Counted from the first letter of the stretch, positions 26,654-35,835 are shown. The stretch is 64,000 nucleotides of DNA from Viridibacillus arvi (GCF_001274945.1 NZ_LILB01000005.1:19296-83295); one strand, 5' to 3'. Numbers and translations: made by a program. The notes: generated from the letters alone by a model not told the origin.

Positions 26654-27349
26654 TTACATCACTTCCAATTTGTATCCGATTCCCCATAACGTTTTAATAT
26701 ACACTGGGTTTGATGGATCGTCCTCAATCTTCTCTCGCAGTCTTCTCATATGAACATTAATAACATTTTCATCACCATAATATTCTTCATTCCAAATGAG
26801 ATTATAAATTTGAGCTTTCGAAAATACACGATTACAATTTTTTGCAAATAACTTTAATAGCTCAAACTCTTTAGATGTGAGTTTAATGACTTCACCTTTC
26901 TTCCAAGCTGTATAATTGATTGTATCTATTTTCAAGTCACCAATTTGTATATTCTTATCATCTACTTTTGGAGGAACTGAATATTTTGTCGAACGACGAA
27001 TCCCTGCCTTTACTCTTGCAGACAACTCAATCATTGAAAAGGGTTTGCAAATGTAATCATCTGCTCCAAGACCTAACCCAATCGCCTTATCAACATCAGT
27101 ATCCTTAGCAGACATCATTAAAATTGGCACGGCACTTTTTTCGCGAATCAATCTCACAACTTCTAAACCATCTATCTTCGGCATCATAATATCAAGAATC
27201 ACTAGATCAAATGAACCTTGCATAAACTTCGCTAGCCCATCTTCTCCATCAGAAGCCGTCGCTACAACAAACCCCTCTTTTGTTAAGTAGCTTTCGACCA
27301 TTTCTTGAATAGATATATCATCCTCAACTAGCAAAATATTAGATTGCAT
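26654..27349 (-). CDS. OmpR-family response regulator, 231 aa
   Basis: Receiver with VEDD, phospho-acceptor Asp in LVILDIMMPKIDG, the SAKD loop and YICKPF. The winged-helix domain contains LTSKEFELLKLFAKN and the C-terminal TLWGIGYKLEVM. The start is the ATG of MQSNILLV, ten bases after AGGAG; codons further upstream are not needed. It forms an operon with the kinase and probably activates the ABC genes through the TAAGAA repeats. Confidence 0.9.
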   Translation of the reverse strand: MQSNILLVEDDISIQEMVESYLTKEGFVVATASDGEDGLAKFMQGSFDLVILDIMMPKIDGLEVVRLIREKSAVPILMMSAKDTDVDKAIGLGLGADDYICKPFSMIELSARVKAGIRRSTKYSVPPKVDDKNIQIGDLKIDTINYTAWKKGEVIKLTSKEFELLKLFAKNCNRVFSKAQIYNLIWNEEYYGDENVINVHMRRLREKIEDDPSNPVYIKTLWGIGYKLEVM

Positions 27350-27509
27350 GCACTTATCGCTCCTAGCTTTTACATATTCACACAAGTAATTATACCTCAA
27401 TATGGATTTACTGATAATAAAAGGTTAAATTTTGTTTAGAGTGGAAGCTAAATAATATAAGGCTATGATTAATTATGGAAAAAATAGAAAGTGATACTGA
27501 AATGTTCCT

Positions 27510-27686
27510 CTACTTTTCTTCTTTAGTGTCCCATACCCAATCTACAACTATTTGCATTAGTGCTAATGCCAAACAGAAGAGGAATCCTTTCATAAAAGGC
27601 TCATTTTTATGAGTGAAGTAATCGATAATATTCCATGTAATAATGGCAACCAAGAATATAAAAATATACTTTTTAATAGATTTCAT
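27510..27686 (-). CDS. Small membrane protein, 58 aa
   Basis: A 58-codon frame begins MKSIKKYIFIFLVAIITWNI and has two hydrophobic segments (about 7-20 and 33-47) separated by DYFTHKNEPFMKG. It ends in a charged tail DTKEEK. A weak GGAAG site lies about ten bases upstream. The pattern of membrane helices with positive-inside ends supports a real gene. Family unknown. Confidence 0.5.
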   Translation of the reverse strand: MKSIKKYIFIFLVAIITWNIIDYFTHKNEPFMKGFLFCLALALMQIVVDWVWDTKEEK

Positions 27687-27783
27687 AAGCTCGGCACTTC
27701 CATTCTATGTACTATTTTTATACAAACATACCTCTTGAATAGACTTAATTGATTATTACCAGATAACTTCTTCGATATTTTCT

Positions 27784-28146
27784 TCAGTAAATTTTCCATA
27801 ACGACCATAAAAAAATTATTAAACCGATAATTCCTAAGGTGTTACTTAGTAATGCTTTATATTTAGATGAAACATGAAACCATATTAGAACGCTATGTAC
27901 AATTACTCCAATTGAAAATAGCAAACCGCTAATTATTTTCAAAAAAACTATGTCAACGATTCGTCCAATCATTAAAAGTAGAATACTAAGTGCTATCAAA
28001 CCGTAAGTAGAGAGAACACTTTTTTTCGTCAACTCACCCACAAACCGTTTTCGATCTTCTTCTGACATTTTCATTAAAGACCTTCTCATCAAAAAAGTTG
28101 GTATCATAATAAATAATAGTAATTGTATAATGGCATCAATTTTCAT
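27784..28146 (-). CDS. Four-helix membrane protein, 120 aa
   Basis: Hydrophobic protein with about four helices and a charged loop after the first (MKMSEEDRKRFVGELTKK). The second ATG, seven codons into the open frame, lies 7-8 bases after AAGGAG, which is itself within the first codons. The shorter form is therefore preferred. I do not recognise the family. It lies close to the 58-residue membrane protein, which may belong to the same unit. Confidence 0.6.
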   Translation of the reverse strand: MKIDAIIQLLLFIMIPTFLMRRSLMKMSEEDRKRFVGELTKKSVLSTYGLIALSILLLMIGRIVDIVFLKIISGLLFSIGVIVHSVLIWFHVSSKYKALLSNTLGIIGLIIFLWSLWKIY

Positions 28147-28395
28147 CAATTTCTCCTTCTTCATAATACCTCTTAATTTATTATTTTACCTTATATTGGT
28201 AGAAATAACTATATCAAAATTATATACAAAAAAATTGAAATCACTAATTAAAAGGTACTCCGTTATATTTGTAGAATTTATTATTAAAATAGAAAAAGTA
28301 CTACTCATGCTTCAATTCAATAAGTTAATTAGTTGGAGTAATAGCTATTTTCAAAAATGCATTTCAGGAAATTATAGTTACTACGGTAGAAGAAG

Positions 28396-28848
28396 GTGAA
28401 TAGAATTAAAAAATTTTATGTATTCATTATTATTGGATTGATTGTAATTTGTACATTTATTTTTGAACCTTTTCGTTCAGAACCACCTACACCAAAAATA
28501 ACGACTGGAAAAACTGTCATTCCTGCTACACAAGGTTCATTTTGTTGGGATGGACCTTTATTTGCTAGATGTGTAGATAAGATTTATTCTTCCCCTTTAG
28601 AAATGGCAAAAGCACATAAACCAATGAAAGTCTCTCCTAATCAAGAAATTAAGATTAAATTTAAAAATGAACCTCTTGCCGGAACTTTAATAGTGGAAGA
28701 ATTGAGAAATGAAAACAGTATTAAAAATATAAAAGTTAAAAACGCCAAAATTTCAGCACCCAAAGAAAAGGGTGTGTACTTTTATCTCGTTATAGCTAAT
28801 TGGAAAAATGGAAGTGGAAATCACGCCTTCTCAATTGAAGTAAAATAA
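28396..28848 (+). CDS. Membrane-anchored or secreted protein with a Cys pair, 150 aa
   Basis: An N-terminal hydrophobic segment (residues 9-22) is followed by an outer domain with QGSFCWDG and ARCVDKI, two cysteines about 12 residues apart that could form a disulphide. The rest is beta-rich and ends HAFSIEVK. I recall similar short exported proteins in Bacillus relatives but no function. The GTG start has a purine-rich but very close AGAAGAAG, so the exact start is uncertain. Single gene on the plus strand. Confidence 0.6.
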   Translation: MNRIKKFYVFIIIGLIVICTFIFEPFRSEPPTPKITTGKTVIPATQGSFCWDGPLFARCVDKIYSSPLEMAKAHKPMKVSPNQEIKIKFKNEPLAGTLIVEELRNENSIKNIKVKNAKISAPKEKGVYFYLVIANWKNGSGNHAFSIEVK

Positions 28849-28960
28849 CCTTTAATAAACATCTAAAAACAAAGTAGATAATTCGTAATATTTTATGATT
28901 CTACTGAAAAAAAGCAGATTATTTTATTATTCATGTGTAATGATAAACAGAGAAATAAAT

Positions 28961-29000
28961 AAAAGCCGGGATGACAAAACGTTGTCATTCCTGGCTTTTA
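28961..29000. terminator. Bidirectional terminator, near copy of the one at 17793
   Basis: AAAAGCCGGGATGACA pairs with TGTCATTCCTGGCTTTT with compensated ends. It sits between the converging secreted-protein and aldo-keto reductase genes. The stem core GGGATGAC/GTCATTCC is shared with the hairpin at 17793-17834. Confidence 0.85.
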
Positions 29001-29017
29001 TGGCATTGAGTATTGTC

Positions 29018-29950
29018 TTAAATAATCGCTTCAATATTAGCTAAATCTTCGGCTGTAAGTTTGATCTCACTTGCTTTTAAGTTTTCTAATAATTGATCTG
29101 TCTTTTTCCCACCAGGTATAACTGCTGTTATACCTTTTTGTGCTAGTAACCACGCAATTGCTAAGTTACCAATTGAAGTATCTTTCTTAACAGCTATTTC
29201 TTTTAATTTTTCAACTTTTGATAAGTTTACTTCAAAATTTCCAGCTTTAAAAAAATCTACACGATTTCGCCAGTCACCGCTATCTAATTTCAAATCTTTT
29301 GTATATTTCCCTCCTAGAATACCAAAAGCAAGAGGTCCATATGCAACAACAGCAATTTGTTGCTCGATGCAATATGGCAAAATATCTTCTTCAATAGCAC
29401 GGTTTAGCATATTGTACTCCAACTGGACAACATCAATATCTCCTGTACTATTAGCTTCTTCTAACTGCTCAAGCGTTACATTTGAAATACCAATTGCCCT
29501 AATTTTGCCCTCTTGCTTCAACTTCACCAATTCAGCAACTGCTAATTCAAGCGAAGCACCTTGTTCAGGAAAATGGATAAAGTAAATATCAATATAGTCT
29601 AAACCTAAACGTTGTAAGCTAGCTTCACATGCACTTCGTAAATAGTCAGGTTCGTTATTTGTGACTATTTCTCCTTTTTCATTCTGCATTCTCGCACCCT
29701 TTGTAGCTAATATGTATTGCTCACGTGGGAAACTTTGAAGTACTTCTCCAACTAATTCTTCTGAACGACCAGGCCCATATATATCTGCCGTATCAATGAG
29801 AGTAACTCCATTGTTTAATGCTACTTTCACTAATTCTTTTCCAACTTCCTCATTCAAATTTTCGAACAAGTTATGACCTCCGACCGCATTCGTGCCTAAA
29901 CCAATTGTTGAAATGGAAATATCCTGTTTTTCAATTGTCGTATAGTTCAT
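29018..29950 (-). CDS. Aldo/keto reductase, 310 aa
   Basis: TIM-barrel NADPH-dependent reductase with the full catalytic tetrad Asp53 (LIDTAD), Tyr58 (DIYG), Lys84 (LATKGA) and His126 (FIHFPE). The C-terminal IPGGKKTDQLLENL binds the cofactor phosphate. It belongs to the IolS/YqkF-like branch; the substrate is unknown. It lies 21 bases after the IclR-family regulator gene on the same strand, so the two probably form an operon. Confidence 0.9.
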   Translation of the reverse strand: MNYTTIEKQDISISTIGLGTNAVGGHNLFENLNEEVGKELVKVALNNGVTLIDTADIYGPGRSEELVGEVLQSFPREQYILATKGARMQNEKGEIVTNNEPDYLRSACEASLQRLGLDYIDIYFIHFPEQGASLELAVAELVKLKQEGKIRAIGISNVTLEQLEEANSTGDIDVVQLEYNMLNRAIEEDILPYCIEQQIAVVAYGPLAFGILGGKYTKDLKLDSGDWRNRVDFFKAGNFEVNLSKVEKLKEIAVKKDTSIGNLAIAWLLAQKGITAVIPGGKKTDQLLENLKASEIKLTAEDLANIEAII

Positions 29951-29971
29951 CCAAGATTCCTCCTTTTATAT

Positions 29972-30721
29972 TTAGCGTGATAAGTGAATGAGTTCCTCAG
30001 CAACTAGGTGACTAAAACTAATGATTTTTTTTGATAGCTGATTAAATTTCCGACGTGATAGATTCTCAGTTGAACCCGAGACTGCAAAGGCCGCTACTAC
30101 TTCATGATTGATCAAAATCGGTGCTGCGATACAGCGCATACCGATTTCAGTTTCCTCATCATCTATAGCATAACCACGTTTGTTAATCTCTTGAATATGT
30201 CTTAGAAATAGATCCTTTTCCTGAAAAGTCTGAGCAGTCATTGGCGTAAAGTCGATGTTATTAATTAAGGCTTTTTGATCTTCATCGGATGAAAAAGAAA
30301 GTAATACTTTACCTATGGCAGAATGATGTACCTTTGATTCTCTCTTCCTTGACTGCACATCAATCTCAATTCCTTCCCTATTCACAATTCGTTTCGTGAC
30401 AAGTTGTTCATCTTCGATCACTGCAAGATAGACATTTTCTTGTATTTCTTTTACGACTTCAAATGGCGTTTTTAATTCATGCCAAGGAATCTTTTTAAGG
30501 TTCACAATGACTGTTTGGAAAAATGCCTGATTCACTTGAAAATAGGATTTTTCTTTCGTGATTAACTTGTATTCTTGTAAAATCGCTAAAATCCGATAAG
30601 TTGAAGTAGAACTTAATCCAAGTTCATCCCCAATCTCAGTCGCTTTCAGTTTTGGATGCCGTTTTAATAACTCCAGCATCCTAAGCCCGTTTTGCAATGT
30701 TCTCTGTTCTGTTGCCTTCAA
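29972..30721 (-). CDS. IclR-family transcriptional regulator, 249 aa
   Basis: N-terminal winged helix (LQNGLRMLELLKRHPKLKATEIGDEL then SSTSTYRILAILQEY) followed by the IclR effector domain (about 70-249), with HHSAIGKVLLSF and the conserved IDDEETEIGMRCIAAPI. A TTG start six bases after GAGGTG is preferred; a GTG three codons earlier would overlap the binding site. It is the first gene before the aldo/keto reductase, which it probably regulates. A 51-base part of this gene is repeated at 31937-31987. Confidence 0.88.
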   Translation of the reverse strand: MKATEQRTLQNGLRMLELLKRHPKLKATEIGDELGLSSTSTYRILAILQEYKLITKEKSYFQVNQAFFQTVIVNLKKIPWHELKTPFEVVKEIQENVYLAVIEDEQLVTKRIVNREGIEIDVQSRKRESKVHHSAIGKVLLSFSSDEDQKALINNIDFTPMTAQTFQEKDLFLRHIQEINKRGYAIDDEETEIGMRCIAAPILINHEVVAAFAVSGSTENLSRRKFNQLSKKIISFSHLVAEELIHLSR

Positions 30722-30730
30722 CTCACTCAC

Positions 30731-31118
30731 CTCACTACATATTTAGCATAAAGATGGATTGAGGAAATAGAAAATAATTATGCTTTATTTTCATATATTG
30801 GGAAAATACAATGATGAATTGCTTTTTTTGACTCTCAACAACTTGACTAAACTGAAAGACTATCACTTAATTCTTTTTTATTGTGTACATTATGATGCCT
30901 TTTTCTCTCCATAAAATATATCACAATAAGGACTGAATGAAGATTTAATAGTGTGGCTGTTGAAATCAGTAATAGTCTTTAGCTATGCTACCAAACGGAT
31001 TTATAATCAACAGTTACTCGATTTAGCCACTCACAGTTGTATGTCGATTTAGACTCCATACACCCACTTTACATACACTCTTTTTAAGCTAATTATTATT
31101 GAAGAATAGTTAAAATAA
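30731..31118. other. Intergenic stretch upstream of the IclR gene
   Basis: About 390 bases with no supported gene. A segment near 30796 (ATATTGGGAAAATACA) recurs at 31988-32003 next to the IclR-gene fragment, which suggests that this upstream region took part in the same duplication. Confidence 0.4.
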
Positions 31119-31682
31119 TTGACTTTATTTGCAGAAAGTATTTTCTTATATATTATTTTATTGTATGATATTTTCATACCAGGATTAGGAAGTGATTTCT
31201 TGTTTTTTACAATATTTCTAGCTATTATTTTTCCTATACTATCAGTTTTAAATACCAATAAGCTTATCTGTTTAAAAAATTATTCATCAACAAGGCAATT
31301 AAATTTGCAAACTAAAATACTCATGACAATACCTATAATTGCCTTACTTATACTTTCAATTGTTATATACAATTTTCATTCTCTATATGAAGAAAGAATG
31401 TCTCACGCATTGCTTTTATTAAGTATTTGGATGCTAACTACCTACTCTATTTTTATTTATAGAAATATAAAAGGTCTAAATAATAATTTAACTACTACAA
31501 TTATATTAGCTTTGATGAGTCTTATTGCAGCAATTTATTTTACTCCTCTTGATCGATATAATAAATTGTTTAACAGCCATTATTACGTAGTACCTTTCTT
31601 AATTAGCTTAAGCTTAATTGTAATTACATACATAAATTTAATTAGGATCAGAAAAGCTTTTTTCTCGGTACAAACAAACTAA
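31119..31682 (+). CDS. Membrane protein of unknown family, possibly 5'-truncated, 187 aa
   Basis: Hydrophobic protein with about six membrane helices and short charged loops (NTNKLICLKNYSS, HSLYEERMSH, TPLDRYNKL). The frame opens at TTG directly after an in-frame stop and has no proper ribosome binding site, so the original 5' end may be missing. It lies in a stretch that also holds a broken IclR-gene copy. No family is recognised. Confidence 0.5.
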   Translation: MTLFAESIFLYIILLYDIFIPGLGSDFLFFTIFLAIIFPILSVLNTNKLICLKNYSSTRQLNLQTKILMTIPIIALLILSIVIYNFHSLYEERMSHALLLLSIWMLTTYSIFIYRNIKGLNNNLTTTIILALMSLIAAIYFTPLDRYNKLFNSHYYVVPFLISLSLIVITYINLIRIRKAFFSVQTN

Positions 31683-31758
31683 TTAAATTGTTTATAGAAG
31701 ACGTAAATTATATTCACCCCTATTTTATATACTAGATTTTAGAGGCAGTCAAAAATCG

Positions 31759-31805
31759 AAAAAACCCTTGAATCCGACCAAAACCGGTCTAATTCAGGGT
31801 TTTTT
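31759..31805. terminator. Strong bidirectional terminator
   Basis: AAAAAACCCT-GAAT pairs with ATTC-AGGGTTTTTT, and GACC pairs with GGTC inside. T tracts on both strands. It follows the plus-strand membrane-protein gene. Confidence 0.85.
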
Positions 31806-32065
31806 CATGTGGGAAATAACGTAAAAAACAACTTCATAAACAAAAAGAGTGTGCGCTTATTTTCACTGTTTTTTTGAATCACATTCCACCATATTGTTTT
31901 TGAAGTTTACTAATTGCAAATACATCAAAGGAGAGTGACCGTTTGAAAAAATGCCTGATTCACTTGAAATTATGATTTTCCTTTCGTATATAGGGAAAAT
32001 ACCAGTTCGAAATGAATTTTCCCTAATAACCTTAAGCATTCTATCGTCAATACTCTTAATATGTT
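31806..32065. other. Intergenic stretch holding an IclR-gene remnant
   Basis: Apart from the IclR-gene remnant at 31937-32005 I see no gene, terminator or repeat in these 260 bases. Confidence 0.4.
31937..32005 (-). pseudogene. Remnant of a duplicated IclR-family gene
   Basis: Bases 31937-31987 match 30509-30559 inside the IclR gene at about 46 of 51 positions, including an exact 21-base run (AATGCCTGATT... up to CTTGAA). Directly after it, 31988-32003 resembles 30796-30811 upstream of that gene. The fragment therefore looks like a second copy from which about 230 bases, including the start and the helix-turn-helix, have been deleted. It has no coding capacity left. Confidence 0.55.
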
Positions 32066-32377
32066 TTACTTAGATGGAGAAAATGTAATTGTATAGCTTT
32101 CTCCTAACTCATCCCGTAACTGTTCTGTTAGTCTTAAGCCCTCTTTATTAAATTTAGAGATTAATTCATCAGCATTAGGTAATCTCTTGTCAGTATCCCA
32201 ATCTATCCATTCCCCGTAATTTTCAGACCAACTAGAGAATGAATCAAGTAAATTTATCGATAAATCAAACTCTTCAATCTCAAAATTAGCACGACACTTT
32301 CCACACCAAATTGGATCTGTAAAATCCGCCTCTACAATCAAATTGTTAGAAATCTGTGAATTACAATTACATTTCAT
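32066..32377 (-). CDS. Small protein with N-terminal cysteine motifs, 103 aa
   Basis: The N-terminus carries CNC at residues 3-5 and CGKC about 20 residues on (PIWCGKCRANF), a possible zinc site. A Trp-rich acidic segment (WSENYGEWIDWDTDKRLP) and a C-terminal ELGESYTITFSPS follow. I recall similar small conserved Bacillus proteins with no known function. It is a separate gene downstream of the VWA/MoxR pair. Confidence 0.65.
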   Translation of the reverse strand: MKCNCNSQISNNLIVEADFTDPIWCGKCRANFEIEEFDLSINLLDSFSSWSENYGEWIDWDTDKRLPNADELISKFNKEGLRLTEQLRDELGESYTITFSPSK

Positions 32378-32457
32378 TCTATTTCCCCTTTTATATACTC
32401 TGCTGTTTAAACACCGAATTTTTTATATTTAATTCCTTAACCAACCATCATCATTTA

Positions 32458-34356
32458 TCACCCTGACTGTATCACCAGCCCAATCATCTTTCTTAACAAC
32501 CTCAAGGTCACATCGGTAAACTTCTCCACACTATCCGCTGCAACAGATTGAGGTCCATAAATCATTCTGAATAACTGCAACTGCTCCTCACTTGGCATAT
32601 CAGTATTCAAGAATAAATGCATGACATGAATGCCCTTCTTCTCTGCATCCATTACTGCTTCTGCTGTATCAACAATCCCATTTTGCGCATATCCAAATGC
32701 TGAGGGTTCCCCGTCGGAGAATACAAGTAGAAATCGATGCTTTTCATCACGAGCTGCTAATCGCTTCGTCATCCAGCGAATTGCAAAGCCATCTCGATTA
32801 TCTTCATGTGCTTCTAATGCCATAATGGCAGAGCCACTATCCTTTGCACCGTCCTCTAATTTATGCACCCATTCAAATGTATTCGGTTGTTTTTCTTCCG
32901 TTGCTTCGTAGGCATCTTCATAAAAAGAGACGATTTCATGTGTTATACCCATTTTACGCAAAACATCATGAAAAAGTAGAACTGCCTGCTTTGTTTCGTC
33001 CATTTTATCAATCATAGAAGCCGAGCCATCAACTAATAAACCAAACACTGCATCTAGAGGCTTCGCTGGTGAATTTTTCTTATAAAATGGCTTTGGTCTT
33101 TCATCGATTAAAAAGGTTGTTAGTTTGGAGGAAAGTCGACCTTTTGTTAAATGGTCACGTCTGGCAATTTCCTTTTGAGCCATACGCTTTCTGAATTCAG
33201 CCATTAATGCCTTCACATAAGGTTCTTGCGTAGTACGCCAAGTGACTAAATCATCCATTGAACCAGTTTCTCGGACCGTTTCAATTCTTCTCTCTTCATA
33301 GACGACATTTCGATGTTCTTCACCAAAATATTTGCCTGCTCGCTTTTTCTCAGGAGGCAATTTTTTTACATCGTCAGTATCATCTTGTTGTACAGAATCC
33401 TTTTGATCTTGTGCTCCACCAATACCGACTTCGGAAATCTCTGCTCCTTCTCGTCCTTCTTCCGCTTCTGTTGACATTGCCTTTCCTTCATTACCATGCT
33501 CTAGTTCATAACGCATATGGACGCCATCGTCAGACTGTGACTCGCGATGCCAAGTGCGGAATAGCTCTTCAATCGTTTCTTTTGCCTCTTCTTTGTTACC
33601 TTGTTCTTGTTCTGTAACACCTTTATGTTCATTGAACTTTGCTGCTTCTGCTATAGAATCCATAATTGCATAGTAAGTGTGCATTAAGTCTTTTTCCATA
33701 TGTTCTGCAATCATAGCCATTACGCGATAAACAACCTCAATGCTATCTTCAGTTGAACGAGTATCATAAAGAGACTGCCAAGTGAATTGTAATAGTTCAA
33801 AAAAGTCAGGCATACTAGATGTATCTAATTGCATAGAGCCTTCATGTGCCATGACGAATAAATAATTCAAAGTAGCATCTGCTAAAAAGCCCTTTTGTAA
33901 ATTAACTTGAAGTTGCTGCTTATGAAATTCCAAATACACTCTACGTCTTACGTTAAATGCCTCACCAGTACCTGGGCGTTCCTTCTCAACCGCATCCATT
34001 AAACGGAATTCTTCTGCCATTAATACAAGTTGCTCAAATAAATGGGCATTAGGTTCCCCTTGTAAATCCTCAAGTAATTCTAAAAAGGGCTCCACTGAAA
34101 AATAGCGCCAAAAGCCAGCCGCTAGCAAATAGATATCCGATAATCGCCCAGCATGCATGATTGCCCGATCACGATGACGCCAAAAAACACTAATTGACAG
34201 TGCCTGCTCCTTTGGACGTAACTCTAGTACTTGTCTTTCTGTTAAAGATAAGTATGGGGCATGAGATAACGCTCGCGTTAATTGCTCATAATGAAGCATC
34301 TGGCGTGCATTAATCTGTTCATTATTAAATTGAATAAAGCGATTCATCTGTGACAT
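32458..34356 (-). CDS. VWA-domain protein, YojO/CobT-like, 632 aa
   Basis: Large cytoplasmic protein. A helical N-terminal part (1-240) is followed by a long charged linker rich in Glu and Lys (about 245-345) and a von Willebrand A domain (about 430-632) with the metal-ion-dependent adhesion site DGSAS and the later SDGEPSAFG. It lies 10 bases after a MoxR-type ATPase gene. MoxR-VWA pairs act as chaperones that insert cofactors or mature protein complexes. This pair resembles B. subtilis yojN-yojO in size and order. The client protein is not known. Confidence 0.85.
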   Translation of the reverse strand: MSQMNRFIQFNNEQINARQMLHYEQLTRALSHAPYLSLTERQVLELRPKEQALSISVFWRHRDRAIMHAGRLSDIYLLAAGFWRYFSVEPFLELLEDLQGEPNAHLFEQLVLMAEEFRLMDAVEKERPGTGEAFNVRRRVYLEFHKQQLQVNLQKGFLADATLNYLFVMAHEGSMQLDTSSMPDFFELLQFTWQSLYDTRSTEDSIEVVYRVMAMIAEHMEKDLMHTYYAIMDSIAEAAKFNEHKGVTEQEQGNKEEAKETIEELFRTWHRESQSDDGVHMRYELEHGNEGKAMSTEAEEGREGAEISEVGIGGAQDQKDSVQQDDTDDVKKLPPEKKRAGKYFGEEHRNVVYEERRIETVRETGSMDDLVTWRTTQEPYVKALMAEFRKRMAQKEIARRDHLTKGRLSSKLTTFLIDERPKPFYKKNSPAKPLDAVFGLLVDGSASMIDKMDETKQAVLLFHDVLRKMGITHEIVSFYEDAYEATEEKQPNTFEWVHKLEDGAKDSGSAIMALEAHEDNRDGFAIRWMTKRLAARDEKHRFLLVFSDGEPSAFGYAQNGIVDTAEAVMDAEKKGIHVMHLFLNTDMPSEEQLQLFRMIYGPQSVAADSVEKFTDVTLRLLRKMIGLVIQSG

Positions 34357-34366
34357 GCAATCAACC

Positions 34367-35230
34367 TCACTTCACCCACGTTTTAGCTAATTCCATTACG
34401 AGCTCACGTTCTCCAACATCGTCCAATTTCTCTGCAACTGCATAGCGAATTGCGCGCAGTGGTTCAATATATTGAGCTAACTCAGTAGCGTCCATTAAAC
34501 TACGGATAGATGCGGCTTCTTCACTTAGCAAGCCATTTTGCACCTGCAACTTCAAATCCTCAGCTAAATTGTACATGACGTTTTTCAAACTTTGTGGTGC
34601 ATTTGGAAAAGCACTTTCCCATAAATTCTTAAGCTGCTCACCAGCCAAGTATGGAATGCTGTAGGAAATAAAACGGTTCTTCAGTGCCTCATTCATCGGT
34701 GCTGTTCCGATATAGCCTTCGTTAATAGCCGATATTACATTAAAATGTGGATGAGCTTCAATTACTTCTCCCGTAAACGGATTTGTTAACATACGTCGAT
34801 AATCAAGAACACTGTGTAAAATCGGTAATGTCTCCGCCTTTGCCATATTGATTTCATCAATATATAGTAAGTGCCCTTCCTTCATCGCCTTAACAACAGG
34901 TCCTTCCACAAACTCAATTACTGTTTCTCCATCCTTTTGCACGATTGTCTTAAAGCCAAGTAAGCTTTCAGCATCTAAATCAACCGAGCAGTTGATACTA
35001 TGCATAGGCTGTCCAAAATAAGCAGACACCGATTCAGCTAACTTCGTTTTACCTGAACCCGCTGGCCCTTTTAATAGCACTGGTTTTTGCAAAGCAACAC
35101 TGATCAATACATCTTGCCACAACGTCGGGTCTGGTGAAATGTAGCCACCATTTCCAATAAGTAATGCCTGTTCTTCGCTATATACACGAGCAAGACGCTC
35201 ATTCTTAATCTTTTTAACTAAATCATGCAT
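34367..35230 (-). CDS. MoxR-type AAA+ ATPase, YojN-like, 287 aa
   Basis: AAA+ ATPase with Walker A GPAGSGKT (55-62), Walker B LLYIDEINMA (121-130), sensor 1 NVISAINEG and an arginine finger in EALKNRFISY. It is the ATPase partner of the VWA protein next to it. The start is the ATG of MHDLVKKI, which follows AAGGAGG. An upstream frame of 17 codons runs into the terminator of the preceding unit and is not used. Confidence 0.88.
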   Translation of the reverse strand: MHDLVKKIKNERLARVYSEEQALLIGNGGYISPDPTLWQDVLISVALQKPVLLKGPAGSGKTKLAESVSAYFGQPMHSINCSVDLDAESLLGFKTIVQKDGETVIEFVEGPVVKAMKEGHLLYIDEINMAKAETLPILHSVLDYRRMLTNPFTGEVIEAHPHFNVISAINEGYIGTAPMNEALKNRFISYSIPYLAGEQLKNLWESAFPNAPQSLKNVMYNLAEDLKLQVQNGLLSEEAASIRSLMDATELAQYIEPLRAIRYAVAEKLDDVGERELVMELAKTWVK

Positions 35231-35264
35231 GTCTAGTTCCTCCTTGTTGAGCTTACATATGATA

Positions 35265-35303
35265 AAAAACGGCTTTCGCATATTTTTGCGGAAGCCGTTT
35301 TTG
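35265..35303 (-). terminator. Terminator between the DUF6501-like gene and the MoxR gene
   Basis: AAAAACGGCTT-CGCA pairs with TGCG-AAGCCGTTTTT around seven bases, with T tracts on both strands. It ends the small upstream gene and isolates the MoxR-VWA operon. Confidence 0.85.
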
Positions 35304-35317
35304 TTTAATACTACTAC

Positions 35318-35515
35318 TTATTCGAAGTATTCTTTGTAGAAGCCACCAATATTTCCTGAATTATCGATAACAAAAATGAATTCTTCTGTTTCATTTTTCA
35401 CTTCATATTCTTTCCCAACAGTTAGTACATTTGATACAAGGTATTTCTTTGCATCTGTTTGTTTACAAGTAACTATTTTAATCGTTGGTGCGTCTTTCCA
35501 TTTTAAATGTAACAT
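35318..35515 (-). CDS. DUF6501-like small protein, 65 aa
   Basis: Small conserved Bacillaceae protein: WKDAPTIKIV, CKQTDAKKYLVSN, VGKEYEVKNETEEFIFV and NSGNIGGFYKEYF. The alternation of beta strands suggests a small SH3-like barrel. No function is known. The family name is from memory. It has a good ATG start after AGAGG and its own terminator. Confidence 0.75.
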   Translation of the reverse strand: MLHLKWKDAPTIKIVTCKQTDAKKYLVSNVLTVGKEYEVKNETEEFIFVIDNSGNIGGFYKEYFE

Positions 35516-35835
35516 GGTATAAACAACCTCTCTTATTAGAAAATCCTTAATAAATACGTAAATAGATTACATTCTCCTATTTTAAACGATTTTCACTGGA
35601 AAGTGCGAGAAAAGCGCATATTTTTTTGAGAAATTGTAACTGAATAGTAAAGTGATTTATAAACTTAGCCAATCTTAACGACTTTTATTAATTAAAGCTT
35701 TTCATAATTACTATAAAATCCACATACAAAAACCCATCATTTTTAGCAACTCACAAATTGTAAGCAAAACCATCGTAAGATATTTTATGTTAAAATGGAT
35801 TATATTTGAAAAAGAAGATTTAGGAGGGAAACAAA
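35516..35835. other. Divergent intergenic stretch
   Basis: About 320 AT-rich bases between divergent genes; it must hold promoters for the DUF6501-like gene and the TagO-like gene. No other structure was seen. Confidence 0.4.

Noticed and set aside
28130-28399. 89-codon plus-strand frame upstream of the secreted-protein gene
   Set aside because: Overlaps the opposite-strand membrane gene start, has low-complexity Ile/Lys-rich composition and no ribosome binding site.
31049-31258. 69-codon minus-strand frame
   Set aside because: Lies inside the 5' part of the plus-strand membrane gene and has no ribosome binding site.
33258-33617. 119-codon plus-strand frame antisense to the VWA gene
   Set aside because: Long only because the coding strand there is Glu/Lys-rich, which gives few antisense stops; no ribosome binding site.
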